Virus record (IMG/VR): IMGVR_UViG_3300039210_000244
Coordinates: 20,462-84,461 of that record
DNA: 64,000 bases
Direction: 5' to 3' (one strand)
From: a virus
In this document: positions 34,176 through 42,396 of the stretch, one piece after another
How the letters are laid out: every line of letters starts with the position of its first letter
Numbering within the stretch: position 1 is the stretch's first letter
Notes under the pieces: generated by a model
The model's database searches: none
Told to the model about the DNA's origin: nothing
The model's input: the letters and a program-made list of their open reading frames with translations, nothing else
Translations under genes and position numbers: made by a program

Positions 34176-35077
34176 TCGTAGAACGATTCAGGAACGATCA
34201 CCCCGCCGTGGTTGGGGTGAAATTCCAGCTCATCGACGCGCTGCGCATCTACCCCTGTTATGTTGCACGTGGGCCTCCCGTCGAACGTCGGAATACCTGG
34301 CTCTACCGCTTGGCAACCCACCACGCACACCGTCTTCACGACAGCCGACTCTTTGATTGCCTGCATGGTCCCCTGATCGACCGCCCGGCCGATCTCCGTT
34401 CGGGCGATCGTCGGAATGCGTGCACTTGCGATCTCCGGAATGGACGATCGAACTGCGTCCACCGTTTCACGGATCGTCAGGCCGTCGGCCATCGACTGCT
34501 GAATCACCCGGTTGAGGTTGGCCTTCGTGGTGTCGTTGATCCGCGTGACCTGCTGCGCAAGCGTGATCGACCGGCGGAGGATGATCGAACTAGCATCGTG
34601 CACCGCTTCCTCGCCGAGAAAAGTAACCGTTCGATCGTACGCCTTGGCTGCCACGCTCTGCACCGCCGGCTGGTAGTCCATCACGAGCTCGATGTCCGCA
34701 TCAGCTCCGAGAACTTCCTCGATCGCTTGCCGCCAGAGTGCTTCGTGAGCGCCAAGGTGGATGTCGAGCTCTGCTGTCTTGGTCATCGGTACGTCAGCCG
34801 AGGCGTAGTGCGCCCGCTGTTCGAACCATGTGCATACCGCCTCGATCTTCTGCGTGAAAAAGTTATGCAAGATCCGCGAAAGGTTACGCTGACCGGCGAT
34901 CATCAATTGCCGGCGGCTTCGGATCATGTCGCTGCGGATACGCGCGCGCTGAGCGTGCACCGCTTTCGCGCCGGCGTGGAGTGGAACTGACGACGTACGA
35001 AAGCACTTGAGCTGACGCGCGGCGTTCATTGGCCGGCGGCACGCGCAGGGCTCCGGAAGATTAAGCAACAACGGCAT
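34172..35077 (-). CDS. Phage head morphogenesis protein (Mu F / SPP1 gp7-like)
   Basis: 301 residues from ATG at 35077, overlapping the portal's 3' end by 17 bases. The C-terminal domain has ARIPTIARTEIGRAVDQGTM, the typical Mu F-type motif, followed by a Cys/His end (CVVGCQAVEPG, GRPTCNITGVDAQRVDELEF, HPNHGGVIVP). These minor head proteins are injected or assist head assembly and usually follow the portal gene, as here. Confidence 0.85.
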   Translation of the reverse strand: MPLLLNLPEPCACRRPMNAARQLKCFRTSSVPLHAGAKAVHAQRARIRSDMIRSRRQLMIAGQRNLSRILHNFFTQKIEAVCTWFEQRAHYASADVPMTKTAELDIHLGAHEALWRQAIEEVLGADADIELVMDYQPAVQSVAAKAYDRTVTFLGEEAVHDASSIILRRSITLAQQVTRINDTTKANLNRVIQQSMADGLTIRETVDAVRSSIPEIASARIPTIARTEIGRAVDQGTMQAIKESAVVKTVCVVGCQAVEPGIPTFDGRPTCNITGVDAQRVDELEFHPNHGGVIVPESFYE

Positions 35078-36500
35078 TGTCTTTGCCGGGCTTCGGCTTG
35101 CCGGCCGCAGGGCCGTTCGGATTATTCTGATCTTGCGGCGGGGCTCCCGTCGGAGGATTCGCGCTCGCATTAGAGCCCGCCCGTGCATCGTCCGGAGCGA
35201 TGCCCGCGACCTCGATCGGCACGTGGATGTTCGAGATGAAATACTGATCCATGTATGGATCATTGATCGTCGGAAGGCCGCAGAACTTGCGTAGCTCATT
35301 CGGCGAACAGCCACCGCGGTCGAACAGCGGGCCATGATCCTTCATTACCTGCTCAACGTCGATCAGGCCGGAGAGCGAGAAGTCGAGCTTCAGGTCGGGA
35401 CCGAACGATGGGATCAGCCCGTGCGGCGAGTTTATCGCATCGGTAAAAAGATTGAGGAGCGGCAGGCAGGTGTATTTTCGGAACTGGATGTCCTCGACGC
35501 GGGCCGTGGCGTAGTTGCTTGAGCCAAATCCAGCGACGGACAGCGGTACACCGTGGTTCAGGAAAATCTGCTCAACATTCACCTTCGCCTTTTCCATCTC
35601 CTGCATCTGCTGCGCGGTAATGCCCATCTGGAGTAGCGACCATTTGCCGTTCATCCAGGCGACTTTGCCGGAATTTTTAACGCCGGCATATTTATCGTTG
35701 AACGCCGCCTGCTGTTTTTCCCAGTCGGACTGCACGCCCTTAAACTCTTCTCGCACGAGAACAGCCGACGGCATGGCGCCGTTCTGCATGAACCGTTCGT
35801 TGTAGAGAGCGCGGTTGATGAAATCGTCGAAGACCGACTCGGCTTGTTCGATCTCACCCAAGCCCCAAATCTGACTACCTGCATTCGGGCGCTTGAAATG
35901 GATAATCTCGTCCGGCGTAAACTCCACCTCACCGCCGCTCACCCGGTAGCAGTATTTTGCCACGCGCATTGTCCTGTCGGGAATGATACGGATTAGGTGC
36001 GGGTAGAGGGCGAAGATGTTCTTCGGCTGTCCGTAGCCGTTCATCTCATCCTTAAACCAGAAGCAGTTGCCCGTGGATTTCATGTGCGCGACCCACAGAT
36101 ACAGCAGCTCGGAAATTGTGTCGTACGGGTTCGGGTTCTTCAGCAACCGCGCCAGTTCTGGATCCACCTTTACCTTTGCGCCGCGCTTTCTTTTGTCCGG
36201 GTCGCTTGAGACGAAACTCATGTCGGTCGAGAGCACGACGTTCGCCACGAGGTCGATCGCGCGAGCGGAGGCCCAGACCTGTTTCGTGCTGGCCTTGATG
36301 TAGGACGAAAAGCCGGCGAACTTATTCGTCGCGACGCCAGGGCCTAGCGACATGATGCCGCCGAACGATCCGTCACCTTCGTTATCATCGACTCCGAGTA
36401 GCATTTTCTGATCGTTAGATCGGAAAGCTCCAACCAAAGATTGGCGGTCAGCAATGAGCGCAGCCGCCTTGGCGGTCGGTGATCCAAAGAATCGCGGCAT
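35061..36500 (-). CDS. Portal protein (HK97-like)
   Basis: 479 residues from ATG at 36500 (MPRFFGSPTAKAAALIADRQ). Contains LLYLWVAHMKSTGNCFWFKD, IIHFKRPNAGSQIWGLGEIE and HGVPLSVAGFGSSNYATARV, all typical of HK97-family portals, and a disordered Pro/Asn-rich C-terminus. Forms the dodecameric DNA channel. Leader of CTGAA units ending ACACTACC before the ATG. Confidence 0.9.
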   Translation of the reverse strand: MPRFFGSPTAKAAALIADRQSLVGAFRSNDQKMLLGVDDNEGDGSFGGIMSLGPGVATNKFAGFSSYIKASTKQVWASARAIDLVANVVLSTDMSFVSSDPDKRKRGAKVKVDPELARLLKNPNPYDTISELLYLWVAHMKSTGNCFWFKDEMNGYGQPKNIFALYPHLIRIIPDRTMRVAKYCYRVSGGEVEFTPDEIIHFKRPNAGSQIWGLGEIEQAESVFDDFINRALYNERFMQNGAMPSAVLVREEFKGVQSDWEKQQAAFNDKYAGVKNSGKVAWMNGKWSLLQMGITAQQMQEMEKAKVNVEQIFLNHGVPLSVAGFGSSNYATARVEDIQFRKYTCLPLLNLFTDAINSPHGLIPSFGPDLKLDFSLSGLIDVEQVMKDHGPLFDRGGCSPNELRKFCGLPTINDPYMDQYFISNIHVPIEVAGIAPDDARAGSNASANPPTGAPPQDQNNPNGPAAGKPKPGKDNAVVA

Positions 36501-36604
36501 GGTAGTGTTCAGTTCAGTTCGGTTCAGCTCTGGCGTTCGCACGCTTAGAGAAACACCTCTGGCCGTCTAGCAATTCCCTTAACTTTCGCGCATGGGCACA
36601 AAAA

Positions 36605-36630
36605 AGCCGGCCCACCTCGGCGGACCGGCT
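36605..36630 (-). terminator. Terminator upstream of the portal unit
   Basis: AGCCGG(T)CC/GG(C)CCGGCT stem with TTTTTT following on the minus strand. It closes the 36.6-39.6 kb accessory operon. Confidence 0.8.
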
Positions 36631-36647
36631 CGAAACTATCTCAACGA

Positions 36648-36908
36648 TCAACCTCGTTCGACACCGCGCGGCCCCGGGATCTTGCCGAGCAATCGGTGAT
36701 AGTCCGTGACCTCGTTCTGGATCGCCTCGAACACCTTTGCCGAATCGTCGGGAGAGAGATTGGCTGTCTCCATGATTCGAAAGAAGCACGCGGCGTATCC
36801 AGCCATGAACATACGTTCACTCTCTTGTTTCTGAGTCTGGCTGATCGGGTGCATGTGCGGCTCCCAGACAGAGGCGCACAAAGATTTGAAAGCGTTTTGT
36901 GCGTTCAT
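36648..36908 (-). CDS. Small accessory protein
   Basis: 86 residues from ATG at 36908 (MNAQNAFKSLCASVWEPHMH), helical; ATGA overlap with upstream gene. Last gene before the terminator. Unknown. Confidence 0.6.
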   Translation of the reverse strand: MNAQNAFKSLCASVWEPHMHPISQTQKQESERMFMAGYAACFFRIMETANLSPDDSAKVFEAIQNEVTDYHRLLGKIPGPRGVERG

Positions 36909-37270
36909 GGTGAGAGTTTGGTGAGTAGAGCCGCGTTCGCCTGCGCGTCGTGCAGCTCGCGCTCGGTGCGTGCGTGGAAGTAGCGGATGACCGCGTTTCG
37001 GTGATTCCAGAAAACACCCTCCAGCCGATCCAGCGACCCGCACGGACAGTCAAACACGTGTGACACGCCGTTGAAGTCGCCGACGCTGATCGAGCTGCTC
37101 GCGTTGTCCGGGATGTAGAGATCCGGCTTCGCCTTGCGATTCGCTTCGAGCGCTGCGAGCTCACCGTCATCCATGTTCTCGCCGGTCGCGACGTAGTGCT
37201 TGCGGCCACACTGGCACGTCGCGGTCGGTGATCCTCCCCAGCTAAGCATTGCTTCGAATTCTTTTGTCAT
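36905..37270 (-). CDS. Small Cys-motif accessory protein
   Basis: 121 residues. Two cysteine clusters (CQCGRKHYVATGEN and FDCPCGSLDRLEGVFWNHRN) suggest a zinc-binding fold. Short gap from upstream gene, ATGA with downstream gene. Similar short proteins occur in other phages, function unknown. Confidence 0.65.
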   Translation of the reverse strand: MTKEFEAMLSWGGSPTATCQCGRKHYVATGENMDDGELAALEANRKAKPDLYIPDNASSSISVGDFNGVSHVFDCPCGSLDRLEGVFWNHRNAVIRYFHARTERELHDAQANAALLTKLSP

Positions 37271-37273
37271 AGG

Positions 37274-37630
37274 TCAGAGGGTTTCAGGTTGAACGCGATC
37301 AGGAATGGCCGGCAGTGGCATCCACGCTTCAGGCGGACTCACGCGCTGCTCACGCGTTCCCCGGGCACCGGTCGTTCGCCAATACGGCGCCGGCCTATTG
37401 GCATACTTGTCGTCATCCCATTCCGCGAGCTCGTGGTAGCCTTTGAATGGTGTTCGGACGAGCACGAGGATTCGTGTTCCATCCCTCGGCGCAGAGTCCA
37501 TCGGTTGCCAAGGCGGAGGCAACGCGCAGGGCTTTTTCGCGAACAGAAAAGCGAACTCCGGCCGCGTGAAATGCTCGATGATCTTGGCCGCGACTAGACC
37601 GTGAGGATCTTTGGGGTCGAAGTGACTCAC
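37274..37630 (-). CDS. DUF551-like small protein
   Basis: 118 residues from a GTG at 37630 that overlaps the upstream stop (GTGA). The region WQPMDSAPRDGTRILVLVRT with later PEAWMPLPAIP matches the DUF551 pattern (W.p..taP.dg..IL ... W.PLP.iP) common in phages. Function unknown. Confidence 0.7.
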   Translation of the reverse strand: MSHFDPKDPHGLVAAKIIEHFTRPEFAFLFAKKPCALPPPWQPMDSAPRDGTRILVLVRTPFKGYHELAEWDDDKYANRPAPYWRTTGARGTREQRVSPPEAWMPLPAIPDRVQPETL

Positions 37631-38025
37631 GTTGGCACCTCCAATCCGCCGGTCGCATGACACCAAACCCGGCTGTGCGCCATCAGCGCCTCGTCGTTCT
37701 TCTTAATCTGCTGCCACAGCCCCTCCGCCCCGGCCCTATGGACGCTGCGCAGGATCTCATTGTGCCGGGCGCGTATGATGTTGTCGCTCGCGCGTAGCGC
37801 CGTCTCCAACGCCTCGATTCGGGCATGCAGCGTCGCCAGTTCGGCGACGTCCGCCGTTCGCTCTTTGTCTTTGGCGATGATCACGCGGGCGGACATTGCC
37901 AAGCCGTGCGTGGCCTCGATCAACTCGCGTTCGATCTTCTCGGCGAAGTCGAGGCATTCATGCGCCCAAAGGGCAACGAGTGGGACGCGCGCCCGCAGCC
38001 CGTCTGTTCGTGGTGTGCCGCTCAT
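37627..38025 (-). CDS. Helical accessory protein
   Basis: 132 residues from ATG at 38025 (MSGTPRTDGLRARVPLVALW), with a coiled coil at about 55-100 (ELATLHARIEALETALRASD). The opening resembles small phage proteins beginning MS.TPRTD. Stop-start overlaps on both sides. Confidence 0.65.
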   Translation of the reverse strand: MSGTPRTDGLRARVPLVALWAHECLDFAEKIERELIEATHGLAMSARVIIAKDKERTADVAELATLHARIEALETALRASDNIIRARHNEILRSVHRAGAEGLWQQIKKNDEALMAHSRVWCHATGGLEVPT

Positions 38026-38357
38026 GGCGTGGCCTTTCGCGCGGCGGAGATCGTCAAGCGAGCCACCTCGGTCGCGAGTTTGTCGGCACTGTGACACGCA
38101 ACCTTGTACTGGCCCGCCCAACTTTCCGCGGCTTCGGTTGCCCGATCCGCCCGTGCTTTCTCTTCGGCGTATGCGTCGAGGCGTTGGGATGACCGCTCAC
38201 CGATTTCCCTGATGAAGTCTTCGGTCGAGTAGTCGCCTTCCAGCACGCTATGGCGCTGTGCGAGATGGTAGAGACTGCTCAGCCGGCCATACGCCTCGGC
38301 CAGAGCGCCTCCGTTCCAGGCTCGTTTGTACGCCTCGACGAATTGGACCGCGCTCAT
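38022..38357 (-). CDS. Helical accessory protein
   Basis: 111 residues from ATG at 38357 (MSAVQFVEAYKRAWNGGALA), fully helical. ATGA overlap with the 416-residue gene upstream and with the next gene downstream. Unknown function. Confidence 0.65.
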   Translation of the reverse strand: MSAVQFVEAYKRAWNGGALAEAYGRLSSLYHLAQRHSVLEGDYSTEDFIREIGERSSQRLDAYAEEKARADRATEAAESWAGQYKVACHSADKLATEVARLTISAARKATP

Positions 38358-39604
38358 GCGGTGTCCTTTTCGCTTCTCGTACGTAATGGGTTGTACTCCA
38401 CGAAGCCGAGCAACGCATCGCCGGAAAAGGTATCCACGATCGACGCGGCGACCTTCCGTCCGGTCAGAGCCTCGCAAATTCCGTTGATCAGACCGATCGG
38501 GCGAAGGGAGAAACCTACACCGGCGTCATCCACATAGCGAACCTGAATGGTCGGATGATTCGCCAGTACTTCGTTACAAGAAACACCCTTGTTCAGCAGC
38601 TCCATCACCGCCCGCGAATCGGCTTTGCACGCCTCGTTGAGTACACGAAGGAACGAGTCAAACGTATCGGCAGCGGGTCGATTCCGTTCGATTTTCGCCG
38701 CGTCTTCTAGGTAGCGAATGCGACCGCGTTGGCGCTCGATCTTTGCCCGCAGTTCGTCGTTCACCTTCCGTTCGGTCTGCAACTTCACGTCGTAGATGGT
38801 GGACTCAGTAATGGCCAACGCCTGACGGTTGTTGGCAGCCTCGACCTGCATGGCGATGTGCTCTTCGAGTGAGCAGAGGTCACGGCGCCAGTCCTTCTCA
38901 TCGTGCACGTAGCGGAATCGCTCACACAGCCGGGCGTGGAATGACTTGAACATGCCCAAAATAGCTTGGGCGTCGTTCTCTCGCTCGGCGGAACGTTGCA
39001 TCATTGCGGCCACGTCCGCGAGTGGGAATGGCTCATATCCCTCCTTACATGAAGCGATCATCGGGCTCGTGATTCCGCACTTCTTATCCGCCAGCGGCGC
39101 GCCCGGTCCGGGCGCCACGACGTTGCAGCCGGTCAACTCCTTCAGCGCCGTCGCCCATTGGGCATGTTTTTGCGTCCCTCGGAAGTGCGCATGGTTGTCG
39201 CCGTAGGCTCGGCAGAGCGCGAATCCCATCTCCCATGCGAGGCGCAGGAGATCCTCGTTAACGATACGCGCGGGCACCACGTCCGCAACCGCAGGTTCGC
39301 CGGCGGGACAAACGCGAAGCATATCCGCATGCGTCCGCAGCCGCCGCGGGCAGCCGTAGAGCACGAGCGCTCGGATCGCCAGCGCCGCACACTTGCGCAG
39401 CTCGTGGAGCGCCCTGTCGCCGGAGTGATACACATACGCGCCACGCGCGATCATCACCTGATCTTCGAGCGTCAGGATTTGGCCCTGCACTCCGTTGTCT
39501 TTGGCATCGGCGCGGCTCGTTCCGGCCATGCGGTTCTGGTGGGCGAGCTCTTCGTTCAGAGCTTCGATGACGCTGGGCGTCAGTTGTACGTTCACAGTGT
39601 CCAT
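38354..39604 (-). CDS. Large accessory protein of unknown function
   Basis: 416 residues. The N-terminal part has VQGQILTLEDQVMIARGAYV and YHSGDRALHELRKCAALAIR, a helical segment I recognise from phage hypotheticals; a coiled coil follows (about 265-305). First gene of its operon, with promoter element 39675-39685 and hexamer leader. No enzymatic motif seen. Confidence 0.65.
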   Translation of the reverse strand: MDTVNVQLTPSVIEALNEELAHQNRMAGTSRADAKDNGVQGQILTLEDQVMIARGAYVYHSGDRALHELRKCAALAIRALVLYGCPRRLRTHADMLRVCPAGEPAVADVVPARIVNEDLLRLAWEMGFALCRAYGDNHAHFRGTQKHAQWATALKELTGCNVVAPGPGAPLADKKCGITSPMIASCKEGYEPFPLADVAAMMQRSAERENDAQAILGMFKSFHARLCERFRYVHDEKDWRRDLCSLEEHIAMQVEAANNRQALAITESTIYDVKLQTERKVNDELRAKIERQRGRIRYLEDAAKIERNRPAADTFDSFLRVLNEACKADSRAVMELLNKGVSCNEVLANHPTIQVRYVDDAGVGFSLRPIGLINGICEALTGRKVAASIVDTFSGDALLGFVEYNPLRTRSEKDTA

Positions 39605-39674
39605 AATCAGTTCGGGTTCAATTCGGGTTAACCAACACCAACAGGAAACCGAACGAGATCAGAGGACGCGCTAA

Positions 39675-39685
39675 ATGTAAAGATA
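39675..39685 (-). promoter_or_regulatory. Putative phage promoter element (TATCTTTACAT)
   Basis: Best consensus copy of the TnTTTACAT family, 71 bases before the start at 39604 and inside the terminase-accessory gap. Confidence 0.5.
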
Positions 39686-39788
39686 GAATGCGAGCACGAA
39701 CAAATATCGTGTATGTAATTCCGTGCGGTGGCGCCCTGCCATTTTTCTCCTATGAAGCCGCAAAACGCATGATTTCATAACTAACGAA

Positions 39789-41843
39789 TCACGCCATGAG
39801 CAGCACGTCATCATTCGACGCCATTTCCCACAACACCGTCACCGCGTCCACTTGGTCATCGTGCGTGCAGTTCGGGAACTGGCGGAGTTCGTCGAGGAAA
39901 TCCTGATTCCACAGCCCCTCGACGATAAACAAATTGTCGGCCGCGATCGTCGCCAGCCACGGCAGAGCACGCGTCTGCTTGTCCGCCGCCGGACGGTAGT
40001 CCTGCACGATCGCACGGCCAACCAGCGTTTCACGCAACTCCTGCGCTGCCACTTCCCAGCCTCTCACCGCCTCGATGCCAACACGTCCAACATTGTCCAC
40101 GTTCACCGCGTAGTTCGTAATGGTCTTCTTTTGGTCGGGCCACGCGCGTTTGTCCCGGTCGATGTGAACGATGTAGAGCTGCCTGAGCTCGACTTCTTCG
40201 CCGTTGTCCAGCTTGCGTTTCACCGTCCGAACACCGCCGTACACACCCACCGAGTAATCGGCCGCGGTCTTGATACTGATCGCCAAATCCCATCCGCGCA
40301 TCAGCTCCATGTCCGCCGGCACTTCGCTGCGCTTGATCTTCCGGACCCTGTTCACGTCGCACAAATTGCCGTCCGGTGGGTTCGGCCGCTGCTGGTACTG
40401 CGCATTCCACTCGAATGGTCCAACGATCAGCCGGCGTGCCTGTAGCTTGCCAACCGTCCAACGCTCCGGCCACAACGCCTCACCGGCCTTGCGGTGCATC
40501 GGGTCGGTCTCCGGGTTCTCGCAGATTGCCTCCATGTTCACGAGCTCGAACACCTCTTCAGGGAAACCCGCATCCTCCAGCTCCTTCACGCGCTTCGGAT
40601 CTTTCAGCCGGCCGATCAAATCGTCTTCGTGCCAACGCGTCTGGATCACGATCACCACGCCGTCAGGGCTCAGACGGTTGACCACCGTGCCAGTGAACCA
40701 ATTCCACACCTCGTCGCGCCGCGCCTGACTGTTCGCCTCTGCGCGATTCTTGATCGGGTCGTCGATTATGAAGCAATTATGAGTGAGGATTCCATTAGCG
40801 AAGAAGTTCTCAGTTCCTTCAACCTGAAGATTGAACACATCGGTGTCGCGGTATATTCGCTCAACCATGGCCACAGAATCACTGACCGTTTGGATTTCTG
40901 AGCAGCATGGAATTGCGTGTGACATTTCAGACAGAGCGTCACGAGGTTCGTTGGTCTGTGATCCGTCGGATCTAGATTGTTCGAGCAGTAGAATTCCATT
41001 AGCCCTCGCTTCAGATGCTTGTGCATCTCGTGCGGTTTTCTTGTCATCGGTTTTCGGCATCGCGAGCACGAGACGATCACCGGGGGCAAGTTCCATCGCC
41101 CGCGTGTATTCTTTTCCCGTGAAGAAAGGATGCTCTCCCGTAGCCTCAACCACTCGTCCAGAGGCAGTGCTAATTCTATAGATGGTCGCAGCTCGTCGAA
41201 AAGCAGTTGCTCTAACACGCCTCCAACACAGTCCTTCGGGTTCATGACTATATGATAACACATAAACGTCGCGTTGCGATATGTTTATATCCGAAATTGG
41301 GATGTTACCCTCGCTCGTTGTAATGAGCGTATCTGGTGTTAAACAATCTGCGCCTCTTCCGACACCGCCACCGCCGACGCCGGTCGCGAAGTACGCGCCG
41401 CCGTGAACCGTGCGCCAGAGCTTCGTCGTGTCGTGCGTTACGTCGATGACCTGCTCAGGAAAGAATCGCCGGCACCGTGCGCTGTTGAGCACGGCCTTGG
41501 TCTGGATCGAAAACTCTTCCGAGAGCTCAGCCGTGTAGCCGGCCTGGATGATTTCAAGCGCCATCTTCCGCGCGGCGGATTTGATATGTGCCCACGCAGG
41601 GAACATGACCGAAGTCGTGCGCGACTTGCCGTGACGCGGAGGAAACGAAATCGCCAGCCGCTTGATCTTTCCCGTGTAGCAGTCTTCCAGCTTCCGGCTC
41701 AGCAGCTCGTGACACGCGCCCGCGCGATACTTCGGATCGACCAATTCGGAGAATGCCGCCAGCGAATTGAGCGCCCCGTCCTTTAGCAGAAACTCCTGCT
41801 CACGCTGGAGCGTCTGCGGGTCGGTTGCGCTGGATACGCTCAT
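39789..41843 (-). CDS. terL: Terminase large subunit interrupted by an intein
   Basis: 684 residues, of which 167-356 are an intein; the spliced product would be about 494 residues. ATPase motifs: Walker A-like AISFPPRHGKSRTTSV (about 64-79) and Walker B CFIIDDP directly after the intein. Nuclease domain: RGWDLAISIKTAADYS, GRVGIEAVRGWEV and HDDQVDAVTVLWE. It packages DNA at the portal. The start overlaps the small-subunit gene by 44 bases. Without splicing the ATPase would be inactive because the insertion splits the Walker B region. Confidence 0.92.
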   Translation of the reverse strand: MSVSSATDPQTLQREQEFLLKDGALNSLAAFSELVDPKYRAGACHELLSRKLEDCYTGKIKRLAISFPPRHGKSRTTSVMFPAWAHIKSAARKMALEIIQAGYTAELSEEFSIQTKAVLNSARCRRFFPEQVIDVTHDTTKLWRTVHGGAYFATGVGGGGVGRGADCLTPDTLITTSEGNIPISDINISQRDVYVLSYSHEPEGLCWRRVRATAFRRAATIYRISTASGRVVEATGEHPFFTGKEYTRAMELAPGDRLVLAMPKTDDKKTARDAQASEARANGILLLEQSRSDGSQTNEPRDALSEMSHAIPCCSEIQTVSDSVAMVERIYRDTDVFNLQVEGTENFFANGILTHNCFIIDDPIKNRAEANSQARRDEVWNWFTGTVVNRLSPDGVVIVIQTRWHEDDLIGRLKDPKRVKELEDAGFPEEVFELVNMEAICENPETDPMHRKAGEALWPERWTVGKLQARRLIVGPFEWNAQYQQRPNPPDGNLCDVNRVRKIKRSEVPADMELMRGWDLAISIKTAADYSVGVYGGVRTVKRKLDNGEEVELRQLYIVHIDRDKRAWPDQKKTITNYAVNVDNVGRVGIEAVRGWEVAAQELRETLVGRAIVQDYRPAADKQTRALPWLATIAADNLFIVEGLWNQDFLDELRQFPNCTHDDQVDAVTVLWEMASNDDVLLMA
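40766..41245 (-). CDS. HNH-like frame nested out of phase inside the intein
   Basis: 159 residues (ATG at 41245; another at 41263) in the +1 phase relative to terL, ending 10 bases beyond the intein. It contains a zinc-finger-like CSRCRKPMTRKPHEMHKHLK with FYCS, and an HNH-like end NLVTLCLKCHTQFH preceded by DPTDHRPT. The usual HH before the D(G)D segment reads NN. The ATG is followed by AACCCGAAGG, reminiscent of the leader. Expression is unproven; the motif density makes chance unlikely. Confidence 0.6.
   Translation of the reverse strand: MNPKDCVGGVLEQLLFDELRPSIELALPLDEWLRLRESILSSREKNTRGRWNLPPVIVSCSRCRKPMTRKPHEMHKHLKRGLMEFYCSNNLDPTDHRPTNLVTLCLKCHTQFHAAQKSKRSVILWPWLSEYTATPMCSIFRLKELRTSSLMESSLIIAS
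40776..41345 (-). other. Intein in TerL, inserted at Walker B
   Basis: 190 codons. Block A CLTPDTLITTSEGNIPISDI, block B RISTASGRVVEATGEHPFFT, C-terminal blocks F/G DVFNLQVEGTENFFANG then ILTHN followed by Cys+1. First residue Cys, last residues His-Asn, so all splicing residues are present. The linker between splicing halves (about 60 residues from PKTDDKKTARDAQ to TVSDS) has no endonuclease motif in this frame, so in-frame it is a mini-intein. Confidence 0.9.
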
Positions 41844-42396
41844 AGTGTCGTTTCAAAAGATCGTCCTTCTCTATGTCGGTCATCCCGGTCGTATCCGTGG
41901 TCTCGGTCTGGATCGGCGCACCGTTCGGGCCGGAGTGCTCCGCCTTCACGAAGTTGCGCTGCCCCCACTTGTCCGGGTTCTTCCGCTCAAGGCGCCACGC
42001 CGCGGCCTGCCAGCTTTTGACGCTGGCTTTCTTGATCGTCACCACGTCGGACAGGTCCGCTTCAGCGACCGCTTTTTCAATTGCGTCAAGAAACTGCAGC
42101 AGGAGGCGCTGCTTCGAGCCGATGCGCTGCCTGCCGCCGCCAAGCTCTGCTTTCTTTATGTTCTCGCGTATATCGTTGGCGTCCTTGAACCACGTGAAGT
42201 AAGTCTGCTTTGACACGCCCGCGGCAATGGCCGCGGTTTCGATGTAGCTCCCCATGCGGACGTAGCTGACGATCGTGGCGATCAGCTCGGGTGAGAGCTT
42301 GGTTGGACGCCCTTCGCGAATGCGGGGAGCCCGTTTTGCTGCAGCTTTTGCCAAAGCTGGCGGGATTTCCGGCGTGCTGTTGGCTTCAGACGACAT
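41800..42396 (-). CDS. terS: Terminase small subunit
   Basis: 198 residues. Helix-turn-helix-like region LIATIVSYVRMGSYIETAAI then AAGVSKQTYFTWFKDA (about 38-73), followed by a helical middle with WQAAAWRLERKNPDKWGQRN, a common small-terminase motif. It recognises the packaging site and presents DNA to TerL. Overlaps terL by 44 bases and the ParB-like gene by 11, so packaging and modification genes are translationally linked. Confidence 0.85.
   Translation of the reverse strand: MSSEANSTPEIPPALAKAAAKRAPRIREGRPTKLSPELIATIVSYVRMGSYIETAAIAAGVSKQTYFTWFKDANDIRENIKKAELGGGRQRIGSKQRLLLQFLDAIEKAVAEADLSDVVTIKKASVKSWQAAAWRLERKNPDKWGQRNFVKAEHSGPNGAPIQTETTDTTGMTDIEKDDLLKRHYERIQRNRPADAPA

Noticed and set aside
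33797-34990. 397-codon plus-strand frame opposite the Mu F-like gene
   Set aside because: Antisense shadow with Arg/Pro-rich composition; the minus-strand gene has family motifs.
39675-39685. TATCTTTACAT read as a Bacteroidetes-type -7 box (TAnnTTTG)
   Set aside because: The -33 TTTG partner is found at only one or two copies at variable distance, so this specific interpretation is not supported.
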